From Parendozoicomonas haliclonae (GTDB lineage Bacteria; Pseudomonadota; Gammaproteobacteria; Pseudomonadales; Endozoicomonadaceae), in NCBI RefSeq assembly GCF_900174585.1, contig NZ_FWPT01000003.1:434001-498000 (forward strand): a stretch of 64,000 nucleotides of DNA. Direction: 5' to 3'. The stretch's first letter is position 1. Each line of letters opens with the position of its first letter. The notes under the pieces were generated by a model that searched no databases, was not told the origin of the DNA, and worked only from the letters and a program-made list of their open reading frames with translations. The translations under genes were made by a program, and so were the position numbers. Below are positions 1 to 8,492 of this stretch, piece by piece.

Positions 1-53
1 GACGAGTGCAGCGATGGGGAGTTCCTACGACTTTGGTCGAATTGAGCATGCAG

Positions 54-88
54 AAACCACAAAACCTCCGAAGAGGCTTTGTGGTTTA
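54..88 (-). terminator. Hairpin terminator after the first minus-strand gene
   Basis: A 15-bp stem (one G-U pair) closes on a UUCG tetraloop when read on the minus strand, with A/T-rich arms ending in a TTT run. It sits 22 bp past the stop of the minus-strand gene ending at 110, as expected of an intrinsic terminator. The arms also carry AAA on the other side, so it may work in both directions. Confidence 0.7.
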
Positions 89-109
89 AAAGGGAAAGTA
101 AAAAAGACG

Positions 110-1429
110 TTAGCGGAATTTCACCTCGAGATGGTCAAGCTCATCACCCTGTTCGGCCACAGCCGCCTGTACCCGCATTTCCGTATCCAGCTTATCTTTC
201 GCACTGATATGCTGACGCATTTGTGCCAACCAGTTTTTATGCTGTTGGGTTTCGTTGGTATTGAACAGACAGGTGGTCCAGCGGTTCACGTACTTGTAAC
301 ACATAAACAGTCCGAGTCCGGCAGCGCCCATAGCGGTGCCCCAGTGAATCAGGTTTTTAAAACGGTAAGCATTGGCGTGAGGGTTCACATCGCCGCAGTT
401 GACTTCAACCCGGTCCGGGAATTCCAGATGTTCACACTGGGAATGATCTGTGTACTGGCTCAGATACCACACCCCGATTGCTGAGCAGAGCGGCCAGCTG
501 ATGTACAGTGTGGCAGCAGCAAGACCTGTGAGAATAAGGGCATTGGCAACCCGCTGCTTCAACGGTGTTTTGGGTGGTTCCGGGGCTTTCAGTTCATCTT
601 TCAATTTGCGGACATATTCTTTGCAGGTATCTGCCTGCTCCCGCGCATAGGCTGGGCGCTCAGAACGAATTGGCGCTTTGCTGCCACCGGCCTTTCTGTT
701 GACAGTTACTGATGGCATGTTGAATACCCCTTCTGTGCCTGTATTGGTTTTGTTCAGGTAGGCCACCAGATTTTCTGTTGCCCTGCTCCCCCGCAGATGA
801 ATCTGCTGTCGTTCATCAATCGCATTCTGAACCATGTCTCCCAGCTGCAAACCCTTCTGGTGCTTCCATAGTTCACGGGCACTCTTCTCGATGGATTTAT
901 CCAGCTTCCGATCCAGTGCCTGCAACTCCTCAACTTCCGCCATTTTCCGCTTAGGCGTTACAAACAGTCGCTTAGGGATGGAAACAAGAAAGTCAGTCGC
1001 AACCATAAACATGTTCATGTTGAAGCCGAAAAAGCCGGAGAAATCACCCCAGAACTGGGCATCATTCAACATCCAAAGGCTGCTTAGCTTCTGATGAATA
1101 AACGGCAGCGCATAAACTTTGGGCGCCGTATAAACAAAAGCCAGCCCGGCTCCGGCAATACCTATGGATTTCGCCACACCGGATAACACGGTAATCCCCA
1201 TAGACTTCAAAGCCTTGCGAACCGGTGAAGGAGCAAGGGCCTGAACATCGTTTCTCAGCTCGGCCCGGGCACGCTGAATATGAACAGTCTCGTCATCCTC
1301 AACCTTTTTGACCCGGGAGCGGGATGAATGAGCCAGAGTTCCCTCTCCGGCTTTAGGAGAAAGCTCGGTATACAGCTGCTTCCTTGTTGCTCGTTCCAAT
1401 GAAATGGCCACCCGCACCTCTCCTGTCAT
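110..1429 (-). CDS. Unrecognised multi-pass membrane protein, 439 aa
   Basis: I do not recognise this family. The start is set at the ATG at 1429 because AGGGA lies 6 nt upstream; the frame is open further upstream, but that stretch is polar and has no ribosome site. About four hydrophobic segments are visible, near residues 79-103, 130-150, 294-325 and 358-380. Between the second and third lies a charged stretch (160-290) that may be helical. Two cysteines (C332, C345) fall in the loop after the third segment. The N-terminus is basic and has no signal peptide. The next gene upstream (1596-2201) is also orphan-like, but a terminator separates the two. Function is unknown; the coding call rests on frame length, ribosome site and terminator. 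Confidence 0.7.
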   Translation of the reverse strand: MTGEVRVAISLERATRKQLYTELSPKAGEGTLAHSSRSRVKKVEDDETVHIQRARAELRNDVQALAPSPVRKALKSMGITVLSGVAKSIGIAGAGLAFVYTAPKVYALPFIHQKLSSLWMLNDAQFWGDFSGFFGFNMNMFMVATDFLVSIPKRLFVTPKRKMAEVEELQALDRKLDKSIEKSARELWKHQKGLQLGDMVQNAIDERQQIHLRGSRATENLVAYLNKTNTGTEGVFNMPSVTVNRKAGGSKAPIRSERPAYAREQADTCKEYVRKLKDELKAPEPPKTPLKQRVANALILTGLAAATLYISWPLCSAIGVWYLSQYTDHSQCEHLEFPDRVEVNCGDVNPHANAYRFKNLIHWGTAMGAAGLGLFMCYKYVNRWTTCLFNTNETQQHKNWLAQMRQHISAKDKLDTEMRVQAAVAEQGDELDHLEVKFR

Positions 1430-1540
1430 TATCAATCCCTGTGAACAGCCGGTTTCCCTTCCGTCACTCTGGGTAAGACCAGTTGTGTAACAATCTGTTC
1501 CACCCGTGTCAGCCAGGCTGACAATCGTGTCAGGGCGCAT

Positions 1541-1571
1541 AAAAAAGCCCCCACCCGGAGGTGGAGGCTTA
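1541..1571 (-). terminator. Intrinsic terminator of the gene at 1596-2201
   Basis: Read on the minus strand, an 11-bp stem (AAGCCTCCACC / GGTGGGGGCTT) with a 4-nt loop is followed by a run of T residues. It lies 25 bp after the stop of the minus-strand gene and before the start of the next one, so the two genes are probably separate transcripts. Confidence 0.85.
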
Positions 1572-1595
1572 TGGAGGTGTCCTTACCCTGCTGGC

Positions 1596-2201
1596 TTAGA
1601 GAGGAGCAGCGTTGCGCTTCGCACTCGGCTTCTTGCCACCCGCTGGCTTGTCGGCATCAACAACCGGCTGCTCGTCACGGGTCTTGCGGTTTCTGGAGCT
1701 ACGCTCAGTCTTCTCGTTCTGCTCAACCTTTTCAGTTTCTGCAGTACGCTGTGACTTTGGAGCCTGAGCAGGCTGCTGAGCAGCAGAGCCTTTGCGCCAG
1801 TTCATGAAGCTGGTGCGGGCATCATTCAGGATCTGCGGCAGAGCCACCTGACAGAAACCTTCCACCATCTTGGCACCTGCGCCAAAGCCAGCACCGGTGA
1901 GCTTAACTGCACCTGGAGCCATATAAGAGCCAAACAGAACCGCACCGGTGTGGAAAAGGTTGGCGTAAACCACCTTACCAAAGCCCTTAATACCGGCCCA
2001 GCCAGTGCTGACAACAGTACAGGTACCGTTCTTGGCCCACTCATAAGCACTCTGCTTTTGAGAAGCTTTTTTACCGGCAGCCTTTTTAACACTGGCGTTA
2101 GGTGTAGTCTTCTTCACGGAAGAGGACTTTTCGCCTTTGCAGTATTTGCCACACGTGATGACGTAGCCGATGCCACGGAAAACGCCGTTAACCTTTTGCA
2201 T
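1596..2201 (-). CDS. Unrecognised basic protein with hydrophobic core, 201 aa
   Basis: Not a family I recognise. GGAGG stands 6 nt before the ATG, so the start is well supported. Residues 1-60 are basic and lysine/serine rich. Residues 70-130 are glycine/alanine rich and hydrophobic, possibly one or two membrane helices. The tail (140-201) is highly charged, low in complexity and probably disordered. Four cysteines lie in the first 60 residues (C17, C21 and C61 among them). A strong terminator follows. It neighbours another orphan membrane protein; a shared role is only a guess. It could be a lineage-specific envelope protein. Confidence 0.65.
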   Translation of the reverse strand: MQKVNGVFRGIGYVITCGKYCKGEKSSSVKKTTPNASVKKAAGKKASQKQSAYEWAKNGTCTVVSTGWAGIKGFGKVVYANLFHTGAVLFGSYMAPGAVKLTGAGFGAGAKMVEGFCQVALPQILNDARTSFMNWRKGSAAQQPAQAPKSQRTAETEKVEQNEKTERSSRNRKTRDEQPVVDADKPAGGKKPSAKRNAAPL

Positions 2202-2642
2202 TGTAAACCTCCAGTCAGATCATTACCCCCGTCTCCCCTGCCCCCTGGCAGAGTGAGCCCGGGCTTGTTTGGGTTTGGGGTTTTGCCGGACCATCCGGCG
2301 AATGCATGACATCGCTTCAACCGTTCTTGACGTTCTTGAACAGAGACATGCTGTCCCTATTGACCGGGGAGTATGGGGCGGGTTCTGACAAAGCCAAGAG
2401 TTGTCAGGGATTCTGACTCGCGTGCCTAATACATCTCACGTCTGCAGACTTTTCGACACGTAGAACAACGGGAAAGTTACGCGCAGATACACGAACCTGA
2501 CACAAGATATAAAATGATGAAAAGAGCAGATACCGGAAAGTTTTTTTAAATAGGTATCTACCACAGGGTTAAAGTTGGGCCGAACTTCCCATACAATAGG
2601 CCAACTCTCTACATCAGCCAATCTGGTTCTTAGGGGCACTCT
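2202..2642. other. Divergent intergenic region upstream of fnr
   Basis: These 441 bp separate a minus-strand gene from fnr and must hold promoters for both. A 7-bp inverted repeat (CTGACAA, 9-nt spacer, TTGTCAG) lies at 2385-2407. The rest is A/T-rich near 2480-2560. I found no convincing FNR box (TTGAT-N4-ATCAA), no RNA gene and no credible small frame. Confidence 0.5.
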
Positions 2643-3401
2643 ATGGCGTCCAAACTGAACGTAAGGCATGCCAGCCAAGTAGCCTGCAGGGACTGTAGCC
2701 TGAGTCCTCTGTGCCTGCCACTTGCGCTAAAAATTGAAGACATCGACGAACTCGATGAAATCATAAAACGCGGCCGGCCATTGAAAAAAGGCGAACACCT
2801 GTTCCTGGAAGGTGATCCGTTCCACAGCGTTTTCGCTGTGCGTTCTGGCGCGCTGAAAACATACACATCCACCAACGAAGGTGAAGAACAGATCACCGGG
2901 TTTTATCTCCCGAGTGAGCTGGTAGGTCTTAGTGGCCTCGACACCGACGCGTACCCGGTTTCTGCACAGGCCATTGAAACAACAATGGTGTGTGAGATTC
3001 CTTTTGAAAAACTCGAGAAGCTTGCTGATACCCATCCGGCGCTGCGTCGCCAGCTGATGCGTGTTATGAGCAAGAAAATTCGCGAAGACCAGCAAATGAA
3101 ACTGCTGCTCTCCAAGAAGAATGCTGACGAGCGTATAGCCACATTCCTTATCAATCTGGCTAGCCGTTTCCGTCGTCGTGGCTTCTCTTCCCAGTCTTTC
3201 CGACTGGCCATGTCCCGTAACGAGATGGGTAACTATCTGGGTCTGGCTGTTGAAACGGTAAGCCGTGTATTTACTCGCTTCCAGAAAGCCGAGCTTATTC
3301 ATGCCAATGGTAAAGAGATTGAAATTACCAATGCCATGGAGCTGTGCACTCTAGCAGGTGGTAAACTGACTGAGAATTCTGAAGCAGTAAACATTCAGTA
3401 A
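2643..3401 (+). CDS. fnr: FNR/Anr-type oxygen-responsive regulator
   Basis: Global regulator of the anaerobic switch, CRP/FNR family, 252 aa (E. coli FNR 250). The N-terminus has the 4Fe-4S ligands C15, C18 and C24 (C-x2-C-x5-C), with the distal fourth ligand at C117. The cyclic-nucleotide-binding-like beta roll spans about 30-145, the dimer helix 150-175, and the winged helix about 180-240. The recognition helix carries E-T-V-S-R, the residues that read TTGAT half-sites in FNR. AGGGG stands 6 nt before the ATG. apt starts 4 bp after the stop, so the two are probably co-transcribed. The four cysteines argue for direct oxygen sensing rather than a CRP- or Dnr-type role. In pseudomonads the same protein is called Anr. 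Confidence 0.95.
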   Translation: MASKLNVRHASQVACRDCSLSPLCLPLALKIEDIDELDEIIKRGRPLKKGEHLFLEGDPFHSVFAVRSGALKTYTSTNEGEEQITGFYLPSELVGLSGLDTDAYPVSAQAIETTMVCEIPFEKLEKLADTHPALRRQLMRVMSKKIREDQQMKLLLSKKNADERIATFLINLASRFRRRGFSSQSFRLAMSRNEMGNYLGLAVETVSRVFTRFQKAELIHANGKEIEITNAMELCTLAGGKLTENSEAVNIQ

Positions 3402-3405
3402 GCCG

Positions 3406-3951
3406 ATGACTAACCACTCGAAATTTGACGAAGAACGTCTGCGCAGCCTGATCCGGGCTGTGCCGGACTGGCCGGAAGCTGGCGTTATGTTCCGTGACAT
3501 CACTACCCTGCTGCAAGATCCGCAGGGTATGCGCATGGTTCACAACACCTTCGCTGACCGCTACCGTGACCAGAACATCACCCATATTGGCGCTCTGGAT
3601 GCCCGAGGCTTTCTGCTCGGCGCACCATTGGCTGATGCTCTGGGTCTGCCACTGGTTATTTTCCGCAAGCCGGGCAAACTGCCGGCTGAGACTATCAGCG
3701 TTGAGTACACCCTGGAATACGGCAAAGCCGCTCTGGAAGTGCATAAAGATGCCCTGACCGAGAACAGCCGGGTTGTACTGATCGATGACCTTATTGCCAC
3801 TGGCGGCACCCTGCTGGCTGCCAACACTCTGATCGAGCGTCTCGGCGGCAAGGTTATTGAAGCTGCAGCCATTATCGATCTGCCTGCTCTGGGTGGATCC
3901 GCCAAGCTGGAAACCGCGGGCATTCCTTACTTTGCCCTGACCAGCTACTGA
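3406..3951 (+). CDS. apt: Adenine phosphoribosyltransferase
   Basis: Makes AMP from adenine and PRPP in purine salvage, in the cytoplasm. 181 aa, the usual length. The PRPP-binding loop with the paired acidic residues is present (VVLIDDLIATGGT, about 125-137), as is the Apt signature around ALDARGFLLG (about 63-72). The ATG is 4 bp after the fnr stop with no terminator between, so translation may be coupled. A strong terminator follows. Pairing with an oxygen regulator is probably positional rather than functional. Confidence 0.97.
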   Translation: MTNHSKFDEERLRSLIRAVPDWPEAGVMFRDITTLLQDPQGMRMVHNTFADRYRDQNITHIGALDARGFLLGAPLADALGLPLVIFRKPGKLPAETISVEYTLEYGKAALEVHKDALTENSRVVLIDDLIATGGTLLAANTLIERLGGKVIEAAAIIDLPALGGSAKLETAGIPYFALTSY

Positions 3952-3970
3952 TAAGCCTTTATCAGATCGG

Positions 3971-4001
3971 CCGGCCCGTACTCTTCGGGCCGGTTATTAT
4001 T
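3971..4001 (+). terminator. Terminator of fnr-apt
   Basis: An 8-bp GC stem (CCGGCCCG / CGGGCCGG) with a 7-nt loop is followed by TTATTATT, 20 bp after the apt stop. It ends the fnr-apt transcript. Confidence 0.88.
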
Positions 4002-4147
4002 AAAACCTCAACTCCCAATTACTCCCATAATGCTGCCGACTATCGGTTTAAGGCGTCTTTTGTAATTGCCGATGTATCAGTTACGCTCTTCTGGTATACC
4101 TTTAAGACTGAGAAGAACGACAACACTATCAGGCAAGAGAGTTCGAT

Positions 4148-4651
4148 ATGGGTATCTGCGCCAGGGAATTGCGCCACCTTGTCATCCGCCCCACCCTCAA
4201 GCATTTAAACCTTTGGTCCCCGACCGCAGAAAACCTTCTGCTGGGAACGGCTGCCCAGGAGTCAGGTCTTGGAGCGCATCTGAAAATGGATAACCAGCGC
4301 GCCCTGGGTATCTACCAGATCACCCCGCGCATGCACCGCTCTGTGTGGGATAAGTTTCTGGCCCGGCAGCCGGAACTGGCCAGCAAGGTCCGCGGACTCG
4401 CCAGCCAACATGAATTCCTTCAGCACCCCCATGCTGAGCTGGCCACAAACCTGTCCTACGCCACAGCCATGGCCATGATGATCTATTTGAGAAATGGTAA
4501 GCCGCTACCGACAGGAACCGGAGATGACCCTGCGAGACTGGGTCGCTGCTGGCGCAACCATTTCCATAGCTCGCCAGCAGGCACCATTGATGACTTCGTC
4601 CACCATTACAACGATCTGGTGATGGAGAAGGTAGAAAGCCGAACAAATTGA
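4148..4651 (+). CDS. Lysozyme/transglycosylase-like protein without signal peptide
   Basis: 167 aa. The segment LLGTAAQESGLG (31-42), with E38 followed by S-G, resembles the catalytic-glutamate motif of SLT/goose-lysozyme folds, and ALGIYQITP a little later resembles the substrate-side motif (A/G-x-x-Q-I-x-P). A muralytic role is therefore plausible, though the rest diverges from typical lytic transglycosylases. There is no signal peptide, unusual for a housekeeping transglycosylase but common in phage-borne ones. It stands alone between the fnr-apt terminator and a convergent gene. The ATG has only a weak AGAG upstream. A solitary phage-derived gene would fit; activity is an inference. Confidence 0.7.
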   Translation: MGICARELRHLVIRPTLKHLNLWSPTAENLLLGTAAQESGLGAHLKMDNQRALGIYQITPRMHRSVWDKFLARQPELASKVRGLASQHEFLQHPHAELATNLSYATAMAMMIYLRNGKPLPTGTGDDPARLGRCWRNHFHSSPAGTIDDFVHHYNDLVMEKVESRTN

Positions 4652-4681
4652 GTTCGGTCTTAAAGCGAAAGGTTTTCGACC

Positions 4682-5014
4682 TTACAGGCCCTGCTTTTCC
4701 GCGCAGGCTACACAGAGATCGGCATACGGCATAACCTCAAGACGAGCCGGCGGGATATCACCACCGCAGGCTGTACAGCTGCCGTACTCGCCCTCATCCA
4801 TACGCTCAAGCGCCTTGCCAATCATATGCAGCTCATGGACAGCCTCATTCCCCAGAGCATCCACAACCTCATCATTCTCACGCTCCTGCGCCTGCTCGGA
4901 CCAATCGGCACTGGCCTTTTTGGTCGCGTCCTTTTTCAAATTATCCAGACGCTGCTGCAGCTCAACCTGACGGCTGAGCAAAACCTCGCGCAAACGATCG
5001 TATTCCCCACTCAT
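4682..5014 (-). CDS. DksA/TraR-type C4 zinc finger protein
   Basis: 110 aa. An N-terminal coiled coil (about 5-30 and 55-75) is followed by a C-terminal zinc finger, C80-x2-C83-x17-C101-x2-C104, as in DksA/TraR proteins that bind the RNA polymerase secondary channel. It is shorter than DksA (about 150 aa), closer to YbiI- or TraR-size members. Acidic residues at the coiled-coil turn (REND, 45-48; DEVVDALGNE) could be those reaching the active site, but I cannot place the tip reliably. It converges with the lysozyme-like gene 30 bp away. Likely modulates transcription; targets unknown. Confidence 0.88.
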   Translation of the reverse strand: MSGEYDRLREVLLSRQVELQQRLDNLKKDATKKASADWSEQAQERENDEVVDALGNEAVHELHMIGKALERMDEGEYGSCTACGGDIPPARLEVMPYADLCVACAEKQGL

Positions 5015-5571
5015 AAACTTCCCTCTGCATTATCCTGAATCAATCGATGCTGTGAACCAATCACAACACGCTGCCAGCCCGTGGGTGGCAGATGACTGGT
5101 AAATCTGTCGGGACAAATTGGGCTGTTTAAGGCTGTTGGGACAACTCTGAGCCTGTGACTGCGAACATGCCTGCCTGCTTTTATAACGATTACAGGACAT
5201 TATTCCTTAGGGGCGGCCAATGCTGTTTATTACTTCTCTCTACATTCCAGCCTGCCGTCTGCACCCAGTGCTACTGACTTCAACACCAGTTCCCACCTGA
5301 CAGATAATTTCATTGTAAAGCCCGAATGCATTCACACTGCTGATATAAATCAATGGAACACAGCTCGTTCACACCGACACACACCTACCCTAAAAACGGG
5401 AGAGTTCCATTTATCAATGACAGCCACACAATATAGTGCAACCCGAACACATCATCAGAAAATAACAGTAAAGCCCAGAAACCGAAAGCTATGCCCCACC
5501 TAGCAGAGATAGGAACTCCCCTGAATGTTCTGGTCTAAGCTCTCCTTCCTTCATTAGAGCGGGCTCCTGCC
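5015..5571. other. 557-bp intergenic region, no gene seen
   Basis: This region lies between the divergent DksA-like and peroxiredoxin genes. It has a hairpin at 5071-5091 (CTGCCA(G)CCC / GGGTGGCAG, one bulged base, 2-nt loop), about 57 bp upstream of the DksA-like start; it could be a 5' leader structure. A separated 7-bp inverted repeat ATGGAAC / GTTCCAT brackets about 5353-5410. A 29-codon frame at 5417-5503 is not convincing. I see no tRNA or recognisable operator. Confidence 0.45.
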
Positions 5572-6330
5572 ATGAAACGCTTCCGTGGATATCTCTGTGC
5601 TCTTTTTACCTCATTCTCTCTTTTCGCTGCGTCATCATGGGCTCTGCAGATTGGTGATACAGCCCCGGACTTCACAGCAGACACGTCACAGGGTGTGATC
5701 AACTTCCATGAATGGGGCAAAGGTAAATATGTTTTGCTGTTTTCCCACCCACTCGATTTCACGCCAGTCTGCTCCACGGAGCTGGCAGCGGTGCACAATC
5801 TGAAAAACCAGCTCGACAGCATGAACACCCTGGCCATTGGCTTGAGTGTCGATAATGTGGATCGCCACACTCTCTGGCAAAAGGACATCCTGAAATTGGC
5901 GAACAGTTCAGGCAGCGAGCTGAACTACCCGCTGATTGGCGACCATGATCTAAACGTATCCAAACTTTACGGCATGCTTGGCCAAGACACCCAGCCTGGC
6001 GCAGAACGCACGGCCAAAGACAACAAAACCGCCCGCACCGTATTCCTTATTGGCCCGAACCAGCAGATCAAGATGATGCTGGTCTATCCCATGACCACCG
6101 GCCGCAACTTTGATGAAATTCTGCGGGTACTTAAGAGCATTCAACTTACCGACCAACACAATGTTGCTACGCCAGCCAACTGGCAGGATGGCGACAAGGT
6201 GGTTGTCTCCCCCGGTATGATTGATGAGGACGCTAAAAACAAATTTGGCGAAATCGAAAGCATTCTTCTGCCTTCTGCAGACCAGGGACAGAAGAACTAT
6301 CTGCGCTATACCCATCAGCCAGAAGGGTAA
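5572..6330 (+). CDS. Exported 1-Cys peroxiredoxin (Prdx6 subfamily)
   Basis: 252 aa thiol peroxidase. The peroxidatic site is HPLDFTPVCSTE, with C67 the only cysteine of the mature protein, so it is a 1-Cys enzyme. The C-terminal stretch (ATPANWQDGD, VVVSPG, DEDAK, LRYT) matches the Prdx6 dimer domain. The N-terminus is a clear Sec signal peptide, basic start then LFTSFSLFAASSWA with cleavage near residue 24, so it should act in the periplasm. Prdx6 enzymes are usually cytosolic, and the resolving reductant here is unknown. The signal peptide fixes the start despite a weak ribosome site. The gene appears monocistronic; ttcA starts about 155 bp on. Confidence 0.92.
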   Translation: MKRFRGYLCALFTSFSLFAASSWALQIGDTAPDFTADTSQGVINFHEWGKGKYVLLFSHPLDFTPVCSTELAAVHNLKNQLDSMNTLAIGLSVDNVDRHTLWQKDILKLANSSGSELNYPLIGDHDLNVSKLYGMLGQDTQPGAERTAKDNKTARTVFLIGPNQQIKMMLVYPMTTGRNFDEILRVLKSIQLTDQHNVATPANWQDGDKVVVSPGMIDEDAKNKFGEIESILLPSADQGQKNYLRYTHQPEG

Positions 6331-6487
6331 ACGCCGGGAAGAATCCCAGCAGTATAAGAAGACAGGGACTGCCACTCAGACCGAAATAGGTCTGGCACAC
6401 CGGAAACTTCGCCTTCCCCCGGTGGTCGCGGGCGAAGTTACCGGTATAATTGCCAGCTTTTAACCAGTCTGCAGCAGCAAATATTTG

Positions 6488-7423
6488 ATGAGCGTATCCG
6501 AATTGACAGGGGCTGAGAAAACCAACTTCAACAAGCTTCAGAAGAAACTCCGCCGCTATGCCGGTCAGGCGATTGAAGCCTATAACATGATTGAAGACGG
6601 CGACAAGATAATGGTCTGCCTGTCTGGCGGCAAAGACAGTTATGTCATGCTGCACATTCTGATGAGCCTGCAGAAAAGCGCGCCAATCAACTTTGAACTG
6701 GTTGCCGTAAACCTGGATCAGAAGCAGCCAGGCTTCCCTGAGCACGTTCTGCCAGAGTACCTGAGCAATCTGGGCGTACCATTCCACATTATTAACCGTG
6801 ATACCTATTCCGTGGTGAAGGAGAAGGTTCCGGAAGGTAAAACCACCTGTGGTCTGTGCTCACGCCTGCGTCGTGGCACCCTGTACGCGTTCGCGGAAGA
6901 TATCGGCGCGACCAAGATCGCTCTGGGTCACCACAAGGACGATATCGTTGAGACCATGTTCCTGAACATGTTCTACGGTTCCCGTATGGCTGGTATGCCG
7001 CCAAAGCTGCGCTCTGACGATGGCCGCAACGTCATTATTCGTCCGCTGGCCTTCTGCCGTGAGAAGGATCTGGCCAAGTTTGCCGAACTGATGGAGTTCC
7101 CGATCATTCCTTGCAACCTGTGTGGCTCCCAGGAAAACCTGCAGCGCCAGAACATCAAGGCCATGCTGAAGGATTGGGAGCGCAAGCACCCAAGCCGGAT
7201 CGAGTCCATCTTCACCTCCATGCAGAATATCCAGCTGTCCCAGATGGCGGATAATGAGCGTTTCAACTTCGTGGATCTGGCCATCGATCGTACTGGCGAA
7301 CGCCCGGCTTACGAGTTTGATGACAATCAGGACATCTTCTCCGGCAATATCCCTGAAATGGCGATGAGCCCTGAAGAAAGTGACGACGCTATCAAAGTCG
7401 TGAACTTCGATCCGAACGTCTGA
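6488..7423 (+). CDS. ttcA: tRNA 2-thiocytidine synthetase TtcA
   Basis: Thiolates cytidine 32 of certain tRNAs using ATP and a 4Fe-4S cluster. 312 aa from the ATG at 6488; a TTG one codon earlier is possible. The PP-loop SGGKDS is at 46-51, and the two C-x2-C pairs are at 121/124 (CGLC) and 209/212 (CNLC), the known TtcA cluster ligands. GHHKDD follows the first pair as in the family. Interestingly, its tRNA substrates include the ICG arginine tRNA in E. coli, and six copies of tRNA-Arg(ACG) lie at 37 kb. A terminator follows. Confidence 0.97.
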   Translation: MSVSELTGAEKTNFNKLQKKLRRYAGQAIEAYNMIEDGDKIMVCLSGGKDSYVMLHILMSLQKSAPINFELVAVNLDQKQPGFPEHVLPEYLSNLGVPFHIINRDTYSVVKEKVPEGKTTCGLCSRLRRGTLYAFAEDIGATKIALGHHKDDIVETMFLNMFYGSRMAGMPPKLRSDDGRNVIIRPLAFCREKDLAKFAELMEFPIIPCNLCGSQENLQRQNIKAMLKDWERKHPSRIESIFTSMQNIQLSQMADNERFNFVDLAIDRTGERPAYEFDDNQDIFSGNIPEMAMSPEESDDAIKVVNFDPNV

Positions 7424-7441
7424 TCAAAACGCGAAGATAGA

Positions 7442-7476
7442 AAAAAGGCGCTGCATCCATGATGCTGCGCCTTTTT
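7442..7476. terminator. Bidirectional terminator between ttcA and bax-like gene
   Basis: A 15-bp A/T-flanked stem (AAAAAGGCGC...GCGCCTTTTT, one mismatch, 5-nt loop) lies between the convergent stops at 7423 and 7495, with a T-run on each strand. Confidence 0.9.
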
Positions 7477-7494
7477 GGTATTCACTGAAAGCGT

Positions 7495-8319
7495 TTAGAG
7501 TTTGGCAGTCGTCGGCTGACTATCGTGACGCTGCAGGTTATTACCGTTAATCATCCGCACGATTTCATCCACATACTCACCGCCACGCTCGGAATATTTG
7601 CCCAAGCCCTGAGCCAGGTAAGCACCGGATACAGTCATCTGGCTGTCACGAGCATTAGCGCGCAGCTCGCGCAGAGAAGCGTACTGAGCATGGGTATTCA
7701 GGTTGCGGATATAAGCACGCACCGACTCACCGACATCATCAAATTTCTGAACTTCGTGGTTCATACCGGATGTCCGGGAGCCCGGTACCAGGCCACAGCC
7801 TTTGCTGAAGCACCACTGCCCAAAGTAGTTGTTGCCTTCACGGGCAAAACGGGATCCCCCCCAGCCACTTTCATTAGCCGCCTGAGCCAGTGCCAGGGAG
7901 GGAGGCAGCGCATCAACGCGCAGCAAAGCTTCCTGGAACCACTTTTCATCAAAACTTGTTTTCAAGCGGTACTCTTTGGCAACAGCATTCAGCAGCGCCT
8001 GCTCATTCTCCGAGAACGTCCCTTTACCACTCAGGGAGAGCAATTGCTCACGCTGGGAAAGAATACGGGTGTTTTCCTGAGTCACCAGCGGCAGGATATA
8101 GTTGAAGAAAGTCTTCTTTTTCAGACGCACATCGCCAATGGCCGGAAAGTCCGGAACGCCGGCAAGCTCCCATGCCTGTTTAGGCGCAACTTCAACCGGT
8201 TTGACAACTTCAGGCTCAACCTTCTTGGCAGGAATAACCGGATCAGGGCCCTGGGTAAACAGAACAGCGAATCCAACAACAAGAAACAGAACGATCAGGG
8301 CGGCTACAAACTTTCTCAA
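7495..8319 (-). CDS. Bax-like N-acetylglucosaminidase, membrane anchored
   Basis: 274 aa, glucosaminidase family (PF01832) as in E. coli Bax and FlgJ. Residues 5-22 form one N-terminal hydrophobic segment, either an anchor or an uncleaved signal, followed by a Pro/Val/Lys linker. The catalytic region has AQAANESGWGGSRFA with E150 as the likely general acid, then NNYFGQWCF with C-x5-C-type cysteines that may pair. It should cleave peptidoglycan glycan strands in the periplasm. It converges with ttcA. The upstream gene is divergent, so it is probably monocistronic. Confidence 0.9.
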   Translation of the reverse strand: MRKFVAALIVLFLVVGFAVLFTQGPDPVIPAKKVEPEVVKPVEVAPKQAWELAGVPDFPAIGDVRLKKKTFFNYILPLVTQENTRILSQREQLLSLSGKGTFSENEQALLNAVAKEYRLKTSFDEKWFQEALLRVDALPPSLALAQAANESGWGGSRFAREGNNYFGQWCFSKGCGLVPGSRTSGMNHEVQKFDDVGESVRAYIRNLNTHAQYASLRELRANARDSQMTVSGAYLAQGLGKYSERGGEYVDEIVRMINGNNLQRHDSQPTTAKL

Positions 8320-8492
8320 ACGATACCCTCACTTCAAACGTATCAATAGATCACAAGATATTGGTCAGGTGTTGCCAATCGGACAACATACTGTTTAACT
8401 GGATGTAAGTCGCCACAAGCGACCCTAAAAATAATTAAAAAAAGACGCCAGCTCGCAATTGCAGTCTGTACTGACTGGCAGGGAGGAGCACG

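Noticed and set aside
2436-2642. FNR self-regulation site upstream of fnr
   Set aside because: No sequence close to TTGAT-N4-ATCAA could be found in the region.
2643-3302. Minus-strand frames overlapping fnr
   Set aside because: Antisense to a gene with all FNR hallmarks; no independent start signals.
5417-5503. 29-codon frame in the 5015-5571 gap
   Set aside because: GGGAGAG is about 11 nt away and the peptide is unremarkable; too short to support without conservation.
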